Shown piece by piece: positions 55,842 to 63,865 of a stretch of DNA of 64,000 bases. The notes beneath the pieces were generated by a model, which made no database searches, was not told where the DNA came from, and saw nothing but the letters and a program-made list of their open reading frames with translations. Each line of letters starts with the position of its first letter. Within the stretch, counting starts at the first letter, position 1. This DNA comes from Rhizomicrobium palustre (GTDB lineage Bacteria; Pseudomonadota; Alphaproteobacteria; Micropepsales; Micropepsaceae), in assembly GCF_011761565.1 (NCBI RefSeq), contig NZ_JAASRM010000001.1, positions 620,139 through 684,138 of the forward strand. The letters run 5' to 3'. Position numbers and translations under genes: made by a program.

Positions 55842-56794
55842 TACGACCTCACCTCTGCAAGAGCGCGGCGCTGGCGCAGCGCTGCCTTCAGGCCTTTGAT
55901 TTTTTGGAGCAGCGCGGGGCTGAGGGCGTAGATATTTTCCTTGGCGAAACGCACCAGGCGGCGTTTCAAGGGCGCACGCCCGATATCGCCCAGAAGGCGG
56001 GCATGGCTGGCGTATAGGAGCTTGTAGTCTTCATTGCCTTCGGAGAAATCGAACTCGCGATGGCCAAGGGCGTAGCTCTCTTCCAGCATGCGGCCGACAA
56101 GCTGATGTCCCGCAGCATATTTCTTATAGGCCGGATCATAGGTGAAGACCCAGCCGGACCAGACGCGATCATGGATGAAGCCTATCCAGACGGAGGCGAG
56201 TTTTCCGCCCGCGCGTAAAGTGGAAACGGTGAGCGCGCCTTGGCGGCGCAAGGCTTGGAAGAAGGCGAGTGTTTCGGGACGGGCGAAGTAATTGTCATGG
56301 CCGGTGGCGATGAGCTGCTGGCTTTTCCAATGCTGCGCGAAGGGCAGCACATCTTCCGCCGTATCATCGCGGGTGAAGGTGATTTCGCCCTGCTGTGACG
56401 CAAGGCTGCGCCCGCGGCGTTCCAGATCGCGCATGCGGCTGCGATGACGATTGAGCTGCCAATCTTTATAAGCGGCGAAAGAGGAAAACAGCGACCAATC
56501 CACGAAAGGCGCCAGCATGATATTGGGATCGGCTGGATATTCGGATTGGAGCGGCAGAATCTCGCGCACGACCTGACGCGCGAAGCCACCTTTTTGCGGT
56601 GTGCCTGAGATTTCGTGGGACGCGAGCGGTTGATGCACATCAAGGAATGGCAAGCGTGTGATCGGTTTGCCATCGATGACAAGCAGGCGCAGCACCTCTT
56701 CACCGAAGGCGACGTTCTCTATACGCGCAGCGCGGCCCGGGAAGAAGGCCTCCGCCGCAGCGTTGAGAAAGGTGTCTGTCGCGTAGAAATTCAT
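55841..56794 (-). CDS. GNAT acyltransferase of BioF2/FemX-like type
   Basis: The 317-residue protein is of the acetyltransf_6 (BioF2-like/FemX-like) kind. It has a strand-helix N-half with RHRSRMRDLERRGRSL, then a core with LPFAQHWKSQQLIATGHDNYFARPETLAFFQAL, RAGGKLASVWIGFIHDRVWSGWVFTYDPAYKKYAAGHQL and HREFDFSEGNEDYKLLY. FYATDTFLN marks the start. Such enzymes transfer acyl or aminoacyl groups. I started it at ATG 56794; upstream of that the frame overlaps the ATP-grasp gene. It ends overlapping the PRODH-like start, and 130 bases separate it from the second ATP-grasp gene. Confidence 0.8.
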   Translation of the reverse strand: MNFYATDTFLNAAAEAFFPGRAARIENVAFGEEVLRLLVIDGKPITRLPFLDVHQPLASHEISGTPQKGGFARQVVREILPLQSEYPADPNIMLAPFVDWSLFSSFAAYKDWQLNRHRSRMRDLERRGRSLASQQGEITFTRDDTAEDVLPFAQHWKSQQLIATGHDNYFARPETLAFFQALRRQGALTVSTLRAGGKLASVWIGFIHDRVWSGWVFTYDPAYKKYAAGHQLVGRMLEESYALGHREFDFSEGNEDYKLLYASHARLLGDIGRAPLKRRLVRFAKENIYALSPALLQKIKGLKAALRQRRALAEVRS

Positions 56795-56924
56795 TTCGTG
56801 CCTGCCCCCGCAGGATGAAGTGTGCGGGAACGGGACGCGATCTGCCACGCTTTCGCAGCACCAGGGTGAACGAAGCGTTAGCGTTAGGAAGACGTTAACG
56901 CGGCGCTGTGCCGGAATGGGAAAG

Positions 56925-57884
56925 CTACCGCATCGCTTCCCGCACCAGCCCTTCCACCAGATCGGCGTAGGAAAGACCCGCGTGATGGGCGGCGGCGACG
57001 AGGCCGGAATCGGGAGCGATGCCGGGATTGGGATTGATCTCCAGGATTTGCGGCACGCCATCTGCGCCGACGCGAAAATCGATGCGGGCGGCACCCCGGC
57101 ACTGGAAAAGATGCCAGGCATCTTCGCATAACAGCGTGAGATGACCGGCTAGTGCTGGGTCTTCTTCTTCAAGGCCGAAACGGCGGAGCATGAGCTGGCC
57201 CGCAGGCGAGGCTTCATCCCATTTGGCGTCATAACCGACAATGCGCGGGCGTTCGACGGGCCAGGATTCGAACACCATTTCGGCCAGCGGCAGGATGTGC
57301 GGTTTACCATCCCGTTCCAGGATGGTGATGTTGAATTCGCGCCCGTCCACGAAACGCTCGGCAAACCAGCGCCCGCCAAAACGTTCCGCACACAGATCGG
57401 CGCGGGCGGAAACCTCAGGCGCCTCGACCACGGCATCGTCATCAAGACCGAGCGAGGCATCTTCCTCGGCGCATTTGACGATCCAGCGCCCCGGCTCGAG
57501 CCCATGCCAATGCGGCGGCTCGCACCAATCGGGCGTCGGAAGCCCCGCATCGCGCAAGAGCTGCTTGGAGCGCGGCTTATCGGAGGTGAGGATCAAGCCG
57601 TCCGGCCTCATGCCGGTGTAAGCCATGCCGATCTGTTCCAGAAGCCGCGGCGCGATATGGGCGAGATGGCCCTTGCCGTTGATCCCTTCCACCAGATTGA
57701 ACACAAGATCGGGCTTTTCGGTTTCCAGAAGCGCGCGCAAGCGGACGGCGAAAAACGGCGCCTGCACGGTTTCATAGCCGCGCGATGTAAGTGCGGAAGC
57801 GACGGCATCGGCGGCGATGAGGGTGTCCATTTCATCCGGCGGGGCACCAGGCGGCACATCGGAATGGAGCACCAGAATTTTCAT
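56925..57884 (-). CDS. Ddl-like ATP-grasp ligase 2
   Basis: The 319-residue protein has the D-Ala-D-Ala ligase layout: an N-terminal lobe MKILVLHSDVPPGAPPDEMDTL, then ATP-grasp with LLRDAGLPTPDW, WIVKCAEEDASLGLDD (ATP-binding Lys and loop) and FAERFVDGREFNITILERDGK. The Mg/ATP ligands are in ARIDFRVGADGVPQILEINPNPGI. It should join an acid to an amino group with ATP. Its start overlaps the stop of ligase 1 (ATGA). Ddl itself is unlikely, because two divergent copies lie beside a lysine aminomutase rather than cell-wall genes. Confidence 0.84.
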   Translation of the reverse strand: MKILVLHSDVPPGAPPDEMDTLIAADAVASALTSRGYETVQAPFFAVRLRALLETEKPDLVFNLVEGINGKGHLAHIAPRLLEQIGMAYTGMRPDGLILTSDKPRSKQLLRDAGLPTPDWCEPPHWHGLEPGRWIVKCAEEDASLGLDDDAVVEAPEVSARADLCAERFGGRWFAERFVDGREFNITILERDGKPHILPLAEMVFESWPVERPRIVGYDAKWDEASPAGQLMLRRFGLEEEDPALAGHLTLLCEDAWHLFQCRGAARIDFRVGADGVPQILEINPNPGIAPDSGLVAAAHHAGLSYADLVEGLVREAMR

Positions 57885-58876
57885 CGCGCGGGCCTCAATT
57901 CGGGGTGGCGGCGGAAGAAAGAGGCCATGATGCGCGCGATCAGATCGTTATAGGTGATCCCGGCAAAGCCAGCGATGAGGCAGAGATCGGAATGCTCAGG
58001 CCGCAAGCCCGCCAACGGATTGACCTCGATGAAATGCGCATCCCCCATGGCATTACAACGAATGTCGACGCGGCCTCCGTCGCGGCAGCGCAGGATTTTC
58101 CAGGCGGCCAGCGCGACGGCGCCGGCTTTGGCGGCTTCATCCTTGGGCGCAGGCTCGATGGTGACTCGCTCCTCCCAGCCTTCGGATTTATTGGCATAGC
58201 CATAACCCGCGCCGACAAAACCGGAGAGCGGCACGATCTCGCTGACACCCAGAACTTCGGCCTCGGCGCCGGTGCCCGTAATACCAACCGTGAATTCGCG
58301 CCCCGGCAGGAAACGCTCCACCAGCACGGGCTGGCGGAAACGGGTGAGAAGCTCGGCGGCGGCCTCTTTCAATTGGGCGAGATTTTCGACTTTGGATTTG
58401 GCACCGACACCTTTGCCGGAGCCCTCCGCCACCGGTTTCACGAACAACGGATAGGGCAAGGTGATAGCATCGGCATCGGCGAGGCTTTCGAGCACGGCAA
58501 AATCGGGCGTCGGCACCCCGCCATCGCGCACGACGCGCTTGCACATTGCTTTGTCGAGGCTGAGCGCCATGGTGAGGGTGTCGGAGAAGACGAAGGGAAT
58601 GTCATAGGTTTCGAGGAGCGCCGGAACCTGCGCCTCTCGGCCAAGACCTTTCACGCCTTCGCAGAAATTGAACACCGCATCGAAACGCTCGCCCGCCACA
58701 AGGCGCGCGGCCAGAGCCTTCACATTGCCGACGCGGACGGGTTCGAGATTTAGGGCCGCGAGCGCATGGGCGATGGCATCGATAGTGACCATGGAATCGA
58801 ATTCCGCCGCCTCCTCCGCGCTCCAGCCTTGGGCGAGGTAATCATCCTTCAGGTCATAAGCGATGGCGATGCGCAT
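57881..58876 (-). CDS. Ddl-like ATP-grasp ligase 1
   Basis: The 331-residue protein is a second ATP-grasp ligase of the D-Ala-D-Ala type. It has MRIAIAYDLKDDYLAQGWSAEEAAEFDS, FVFSDTLTMALSLDKAMCKRVVRDGGVPTPDF, LPYPLFVKPVAEGSGKGVGAKSKVEN (ATP Lys), VLVERFLPGREFTVGITG and DGGRVDIRCNAMGDAHFIEVNPLAGL. It differs clearly from its neighbour, so the two likely act on different substrates or in order. It starts six bases after kamA and overlaps ligase 2. No strong Shine-Dalgarno is seen, consistent with coupling to kamA. Confidence 0.85.
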   Translation of the reverse strand: MRIAIAYDLKDDYLAQGWSAEEAAEFDSMVTIDAIAHALAALNLEPVRVGNVKALAARLVAGERFDAVFNFCEGVKGLGREAQVPALLETYDIPFVFSDTLTMALSLDKAMCKRVVRDGGVPTPDFAVLESLADADAITLPYPLFVKPVAEGSGKGVGAKSKVENLAQLKEAAAELLTRFRQPVLVERFLPGREFTVGITGTGAEAEVLGVSEIVPLSGFVGAGYGYANKSEGWEERVTIEPAPKDEAAKAGAVALAAWKILRCRDGGRVDIRCNAMGDAHFIEVNPLAGLRPEHSDLCLIAGFAGITYNDLIARIMASFFRRHPELRPAR

Positions 58877-58882
58877 GATGCT

Positions 58883-60145
58883 TTATATTTTCTTCTCTGC
58901 GCCGACGCTGCCGCCGGGATCGGGGTAGCGATAGACCTTGCCTTCGAAATTGCGCAAGAGAAGATCGTCGCCATCGCGCCCGACAATGCAATCGGGAGCA
59001 AGCTGGATTTTGCCGCCGCCATCGGGCGCATCGATGGAAAAGACCGGCGTGCAATAGCCCGAAGTGTGGCCGCGCAAGGCTTCGATGATCTGAAGCCCCT
59101 TCTCGACATTGGTGCGGAAATGGGCGGTGCCGCGAATGGGATCGCACATGAAGAGGTAATAAGGCTTCACGCGATGGCGCAAAAGGCCCTGCATCAGATG
59201 GACCATCAAGGCGGGATCGTCATTGACGCCTTTCAACACGACGGTCTGCGAGCCCAAAGGAATGCCCGCATCGGCAAGGCGGGAGGTGGATTCCATCACC
59301 TCCTCGGTCAGTTCCTTGGGATGGGTGACATGCAGGGACATAAAGAGCGGGTGATGTTTTTTCAGCATCTTGGCGAAATCCTTGGTGATGCGCTGGGGCA
59401 GAACCAGCGGGATTTTCGTGCCGATGCGGATGAATTCGATGTGCTTGAGGGCGCGAAGCCGGGTGAGCAGCCAATCGAGCTTATCATCCCCGATGGTGAG
59501 AGGATCGCCGCCCGAGAGCAGCACATCGCGCACCTCGGTATGGACTTCGAGATAGGCAAGCGCCTTTTCCCATTGGCTGGTGGAGAACTGATATTCGCCA
59601 CCGGGATTTCCGACCACACGGGCCCGCGTGCAATAGCGGCAATAGGTCGAGCAGGTGCCGGTGGTGAGAAACAGCACGCGATCGGGATAGCGATGCACGA
59701 TGCCGGGAACTTTGGTGTCGTGATCCTCGCCCAAGGGATCGTCATTCTCGCCATAGCTTACTACGAATTCACCCGAGCTCATGACATGGGTGCGGCGCAA
59801 GGGCTCGGCTGGGTCTTCCAGCCCCATCAGGCTGGCGTAATAAGGCGTGATGCCGACTGGCAGCGGACCTTGGTGGCGCTCCACCGCGGAGCGTTCGTCT
59901 TCGGAGAGTTTGAAGATACGTGAGAGTTCGCCAAGAGAGCGGATGCGGGCGCGCATCTGCCAGCGCCAATCGTTCCACTCCGCGGTGGAGGTGCCGGGAA
60001 AAAAGCGGCGGTAAAAGGCTTTGGTGTCGGCGTTGACGGGAAAGCGAAGAAAAACCCGGGCGGGTTTCTTTTCAGCGGAAGGTTTCGGCTGAACGGGTTG
60101 CAAGGGAGGCTTTAACGCATGCCCCCGCAAAGCTGGGAGACTCAT
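58883..60145 (-). CDS. kamA: lysine 2,3-aminomutase (radical SAM, PLP)
   Basis: The 420-residue radical-SAM protein has the Fe-S motif C165-STY-C169-RY-C172 and R174, which in the clostridial enzyme binds the substrate carboxylate. The residues that hold the lysine epsilon-amino group, D335 and D372 (Asp293/Asp330 in the clostridial enzyme), and PLP Lys K379 in DGGGK are conserved. This argues for true lysine 2,3-aminomutase (L-lysine to L-beta-lysine) rather than EpmB or glutamate forms. It leads the minus-strand cluster, with a promoter of its own upstream and the first ATP-grasp gene six bases downstream. Confidence 0.9.
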   Translation of the reverse strand: MSLPALRGHALKPPLQPVQPKPSAEKKPARVFLRFPVNADTKAFYRRFFPGTSTAEWNDWRWQMRARIRSLGELSRIFKLSEDERSAVERHQGPLPVGITPYYASLMGLEDPAEPLRRTHVMSSGEFVVSYGENDDPLGEDHDTKVPGIVHRYPDRVLFLTTGTCSTYCRYCTRARVVGNPGGEYQFSTSQWEKALAYLEVHTEVRDVLLSGGDPLTIGDDKLDWLLTRLRALKHIEFIRIGTKIPLVLPQRITKDFAKMLKKHHPLFMSLHVTHPKELTEEVMESTSRLADAGIPLGSQTVVLKGVNDDPALMVHLMQGLLRHRVKPYYLFMCDPIRGTAHFRTNVEKGLQIIEALRGHTSGYCTPVFSIDAPDGGGKIQLAPDCIVGRDGDDLLLRNFEGKVYRYPDPGGSVGAEKKI

Positions 60146-60225
60146 CGACGTCCCACGACGCTAACCGTTAAGCCCACGCGAAAGCCCCAGTGGCATCCCA
60201 TCACCAGGCTCAACGAACCTCGCGA

Positions 60226-60253
60226 TGATTAGGGCGATTGCGCGAGCCGTCAA
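60226..60253 (-). promoter_or_regulatory. promoter of the kamA cluster
   Basis: On the minus strand TTGACG (60253-60248), a 16-base spacer and TAATCA (60231-60226) lie about 80 bases before the kamA start. A hairpin (60259-60277) just upstream may end the arnT-like transcript. Confidence 0.6.
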
Positions 60254-60258
60254 GTGAA

Positions 60259-60277
60259 AGCGCGAACATCTCGCGCT
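60259..60277 (-). terminator. weak hairpin between the arnT-like gene and kamA
   Basis: AGCGCGA and TCGCGCT form a 7-bp stem with a five-base loop, and TTCAC follows on the minus strand. It is a weak terminator candidate in the 177-base gap. Confidence 0.35.
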
Positions 60278-60322
60278 CACACACCAAGATGGACAGAGAT
60301 CACATCGCTTTTCTGTCCCCAC

Positions 60323-62005
60323 CTATTCAGCAGGTGGGGGAGGTATCTCGGAGACAGGTTCCAACCGATAGATGCGGATATGCACCTTGCGGCCGCGCGA
60401 ATAATTGAAGCCATCCAGCGCGCCGACTTCAGCGGCGGTCGCTTCAAGCTCTCCCAGACGGGCTTTGAACGCCGCCCCTTCGTGGTCTTCCACCAAAGCG
60501 AGGCCACCTTCCGCCGCGCCCGCTTCGGCTGCGCCGCGCCCATCTGTCTGACGCGTTTTGGTCCCGAGGAAGAAGACCAGGCTGGGTTCCAGATAGCCCG
60601 CCAGCTTGGGCGGGGAATCGCCGGGGCGCGAGAGGCGGGCGACTTCAGCGGCGGCGCGCGGGCTCACCCAAAGCTGCGAAAGGTTCGGGCCCGCGAAGCC
60701 CGTCAGCGTGGGATAGAGTAGAAGCGGCGCGGCCAAAGCCAGAAGCGCGGCGTTACGGGTGTTCTCGCGGAAATACTGAATCAATGCGCCGATTGTTATA
60801 GCCGCAAACAAAAGCGCGGGCAGAACCAGCCAATAGATCGGCCCGGTGCCGTATTTGATGGGGAGATACACAAGACCGATAGCCAGCGCGATGGCGCCAA
60901 GCGCAAACTGCACCGGCGCGGCATAGATGGCGATGCGGCCCCAGATGCCGCCCTCTGCCCGCGGCGCCTCGGCCCACAGCGCGGCCATGATGGCGAGCGC
61001 GGGATAGGTCGGCAGGACGTAATGGGGCAGCTTGGTCGGCACCAGTTCAAAGGCGATCCAGGTGGCGGTCCAAGCGAGGAGGAAGCGCATCACCGGCTGG
61101 CGATGATAGCGGATCGCCATCACGAAACCGGGCAGAAGGAACAGGATCGCGGGCCAGAAGCTGGGCGTGAGGGCGATAAGGAAATAGCCGGGAGGGGCGC
61201 CATGACTCTCCTGCCCGCCTTGCAGCTTGGTGGCGAAGTCCTGCCCGAGGGATTGCTGGAAAAAGGCGCCGTGGCTTTTGAAGGTGATCGCCAGAAGCCA
61301 GGGCAGCACCATCACCAGCACCAAAGCGATGCCGCTGAGGGGATTGGTCGCCTTCAGCCAGCGCCCGTTTTTGTCCCAGAGGCTGAGGCCTGCGGCGATG
61401 GCGAGCGGCACAAAAACCGGCGGGCCTTTGACCAGGATGATGACGCCGAGGCTGAACCAGCCCGCCAGGATGATCCAGCGGGACGGCATCACTGCCTCAC
61501 CTTTCGATGCCAGATAGACCCGCATCAGCACTGCCACAGAACCCAAAGTGGCGGCGAGCAGCACTGCATCGGTGGTGGCAATCGTCGCCTCTGCGGTCAA
61601 AAGCAGGGTGGAGCCCAAGAAGCCCGCCGCCAGCATGGCGGTTTCCACCCCGGCAAAGGCGCGGGCGCACCAGAAGGTGAGGAAGACCGCGATCAGCGCG
61701 CCAAAGAGCGAGGGCAGGCGGTAGGTCCAGATATGGGTGCGTTCACCCAGCCCCGCAATGGCTGTGGAGGCCGATTGCATCCAATAAATCCCCACCGGCT
61801 TCTTGTAGCGCGGCACCGCCCCGAAGCGGATGTCGATCAGGTCGCCCGTCTCCAGCATTTGTTTGGAGGCCTGGGCGAAGCGGCTCTCGTCCCGGTCGAG
61901 CGGGGGCAGGCTGAACACGCCCGGCGCCCAGAGAAGCAGGCAGAACAGGGTCAGAAACAGCCGCGGGCGCAGTTTCAACGCCGCCAAAATCCGCTCTGCC
62001 GTCAT
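60323..62005 (-). CDS. ArnT-like (GT83) lipid-linked glycosyltransferase
   Basis: The 560-residue integral protein has 11-13 membrane helices and the ArnT/PMT N-terminal block LPPLDRDESRFAQASKQMLETGDLIDIRFG (Asp/Glu pair), then PRYKKPVGIYWMQSAS. It ends in a soluble domain. These enzymes move a sugar from undecaprenyl phosphate to lipid A or another envelope acceptor. ATG 62005 follows GGGGGAA; the longer frame upstream is in the divergent gap. It is divergent from a GT2/LAB_N pair that could supply the lipid-linked sugar. Confidence 0.86.
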   Translation of the reverse strand: MTAERILAALKLRPRLFLTLFCLLLWAPGVFSLPPLDRDESRFAQASKQMLETGDLIDIRFGAVPRYKKPVGIYWMQSASTAIAGLGERTHIWTYRLPSLFGALIAVFLTFWCARAFAGVETAMLAAGFLGSTLLLTAEATIATTDAVLLAATLGSVAVLMRVYLASKGEAVMPSRWIILAGWFSLGVIILVKGPPVFVPLAIAAGLSLWDKNGRWLKATNPLSGIALVLVMVLPWLLAITFKSHGAFFQQSLGQDFATKLQGGQESHGAPPGYFLIALTPSFWPAILFLLPGFVMAIRYHRQPVMRFLLAWTATWIAFELVPTKLPHYVLPTYPALAIMAALWAEAPRAEGGIWGRIAIYAAPVQFALGAIALAIGLVYLPIKYGTGPIYWLVLPALLFAAITIGALIQYFRENTRNAALLALAAPLLLYPTLTGFAGPNLSQLWVSPRAAAEVARLSRPGDSPPKLAGYLEPSLVFFLGTKTRQTDGRGAAEAGAAEGGLALVEDHEGAAFKARLGELEATAAEVGALDGFNYSRGRKVHIRIYRLEPVSEIPPPPAE

Positions 62006-62180
62006 CGGGATTCCCCCTGTTCCACCCCTCCGGCTTAGCGCATTTTTCCGGCTGTGGCAGGTGTTATTGGAAGGCGCGGCACGAGGGTTCCGGCACAGCC
62101 CTATATCGGGGCGGATTAGCCCTGTATAAGGCCCCCGCCGCAGCCCGAAATCCCGCGGCCAGACAAGGTTAGAGCAGGCA

Positions 62181-62915
62181 ATGGCGTTAAGATATTCCGT
62201 GGTGGTGCCGGTCAAGGATGAGGCGGGCAATATCGCCCCCCTGGCCCGTGAGATCGCCGCGGCGATGGCGGGACTTGGCGATTACGAGATGATTTTCGTG
62301 GATGACGGCTCGACCGATTCCACGCCCGATGAGCTTTTGGCCCTGAAGGGCGAAATCCGCACCCTGCGCGTCATCCGCCATGCCACCAATCTGGGCCAGA
62401 GCCGGGGGGTGCGCACTGGCGTGCGCGCCGCCAAGGGCGAGATCATCGTCACGCTCGATGGCGACGGGCAGAACGACCCCGCCGACATCCCCAAGCTCCT
62501 CGCCGAATTCACCGCCGCCAAAGCGCGCGGGGACGAGAGCCTGGGTCTGGTCGGGGGCGTGCGCGCCAAACGCAAGGACACCGCCTCGCGCCGCCTCGCC
62601 TCTCGCCTTGCCAACAAAATCCGCGATGCGCTGCTGAACGATGGCGCCAAGGATTCAGGCTGCGGCCTGAAAGCCTTTAAGCGCGAGGCTTTCCTTGCCC
62701 TGCCCTATTTCGATCACCTGCACCGCTTTCTCATCACCATGATGATCCGCGAGGGCTTTACGGTGGGCTTTGTCGATGTGAACCATCGCCCCCGCCTGCA
62801 TGGCCAATCCAAATACACCAATTTCCACCGCATGCTGGTGGGCATCGACGATTTGATGGGTGTGCGCTGGCTGCAGCGGCGCATGCGCAAAAAGACCGAA
62901 GCGAAGGAACTCTAA
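62181..62915 (+). CDS. GT2 family glycosyltransferase (DPM1/ArnC-like)
   Basis: The 244-residue GT-A enzyme has YSVVVPVKDEAGNIAPLAREIA, IFVDDGSTDSTPDELL, VTLDGDGQNDPADIP (DXD) and SGCGLKAFKREAFLAL, matching polyprenyl-phosphate mannosyl/aminoarabinose transferases. Unlike ArnC it has no C-terminal membrane pair of its own, so it may rely on the LAB_N protein it overlaps (TAATG). The product is probably an undecaprenyl-phosphate sugar used by the ArnT-like enzyme. Confidence 0.87.
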   Translation: MALRYSVVVPVKDEAGNIAPLAREIAAAMAGLGDYEMIFVDDGSTDSTPDELLALKGEIRTLRVIRHATNLGQSRGVRTGVRAAKGEIIVTLDGDGQNDPADIPKLLAEFTAAKARGDESLGLVGGVRAKRKDTASRRLASRLANKIRDALLNDGAKDSGCGLKAFKREAFLALPYFDHLHRFLITMMIREGFTVGFVDVNHRPRLHGQSKYTNFHRMLVGIDDLMGVRWLQRRMRKKTEAKEL

Positions 62916-63250
62916 TGCTGGATCAGTTTGCCCAATTCTTCGGGCTCCATTCAGGCGCGGATGTCCTCTGGCTGACCATCGGCTTCGGCGGGCAATTCCT
63001 GTTCGCCTCGCGCTTCTTTGTGCAGCTTTTCTATAGCGAGCGCGCCGGCAAGAGCGTGATGCCGATCGCCTTTTGGTATTTCAGCCTGGGCGGCGGGCTG
63101 ATCACCACCATCTATGCCTTGCATCTGGGCCATTCGGGCCTGCCCTTTTTGATGGGGCAAGTGGGCGGCCTTGTCGTTTATGTGCGCAATCTGATGCTGA
63201 TCTTTAAGGAAAAGGCCCGGGCGAAAGCGGAAATCCCGCCAGCGGCGTAA
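62915..63250 (+). CDS. LAB_N domain membrane protein
   Basis: The 111-residue protein has three helices and the lipid-A-disaccharide-synthase N-terminal (LAB_N) domain: LWLTIGFGGQFLFASRFFVQLFYSERAGKSVMPIAFWYFSLGGGLITTIYAL, then GQVGGLVVYVRNLMLI. It is a stand-alone version of a domain otherwise fused to LpxB. The start overlaps the GT2 stop. It probably acts as a membrane partner or lipid carrier handler for the GT2 enzyme. Confidence 0.88.
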   Translation: MLDQFAQFFGLHSGADVLWLTIGFGGQFLFASRFFVQLFYSERAGKSVMPIAFWYFSLGGGLITTIYALHLGHSGLPFLMGQVGGLVVYVRNLMLIFKEKARAKAEIPPAA

Positions 63251-63348
63251 ACCGGCGCTTCCTGTAAAGGCTGTCGCGGCTTCGCGATTGACAATGTTAA
63301 CGCTCGTGCAGACACTCGCGCCCCTGGGGACCTCGCGGGGAGACGGTC

Positions 63349-63798
63349 ATGTCCGAACACCAACACACTGATGTGAATCTGCAAGTAGGCCGTAAGCGCA
63401 GCATGCTGCAGTTCCTGCCCTACTTCCTGCCGATTCTGATTCTTTACGTCCTTTTGGAGACGGTGGGGATCGATCTGAAGAAGGTTTACGGCCAGGGCGG
63501 CTATACCGTGACTTGGGGCGAAATCCTGCTGATCCTCTCGGCCGTGATGGCGCTGGCCGAGCAGCTCAAGGTCTCCAATCCGGGCATCGACAATACACTC
63601 GAAGCCCTCACCATGGTGGGGATGGGGGTGCTGCAGCTCGTGCTGTTCGTGCTGGGCGCGGCCGGGGTTGTGTATTTCGGCATGTTCGCCAAATCGGACT
63701 TCCTGGTGCAAACCTTTATCAGCCTGTCGGCCTCCATCGTGGCCGTGCTGATCAACGCCCGCACCCTGCGCCGCTCGATTGATTTCGCCGGCAATTAG
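63349..63798 (+). CDS. small membrane protein of unknown function
   Basis: The 149-residue protein has about four helices (FLPYFLPILILYVLLETV, WGEILLILSAVMALAEQL, LTMVGMGVLQLVLFVLGAAGVVYFGMF, FLVQTFISLSASIVAVLINARTL). No family is recognised. GGGGAGACGGTC precedes the ATG. It lies about 100 bases after the LAB_N gene, so a shared transcript is possible but unproven. Confidence 0.65.
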   Translation: MSEHQHTDVNLQVGRKRSMLQFLPYFLPILILYVLLETVGIDLKKVYGQGGYTVTWGEILLILSAVMALAEQLKVSNPGIDNTLEALTMVGMGVLQLVLFVLGAAGVVYFGMFAKSDFLVQTFISLSASIVAVLINARTLRRSIDFAGN

Positions 63799-63841
63799 CC
63801 GGACGGCGATTTCGCCGGAAACGGAGCCCTAGCCGCGCCAG

Positions 63842-63865
63842 AAGGCGGGAAATTCAGCCCGCCTT
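63842..63865 (+). terminator. hairpin after the last membrane protein gene
   Basis: AAGGCGGG (63842-63849) pairs with CCCGCCTT (63858-63865) across an eight-base loop, with only a short TT at the end. It is a moderate terminator candidate. The remaining sequence to the window end shows no supported gene. Confidence 0.45.
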
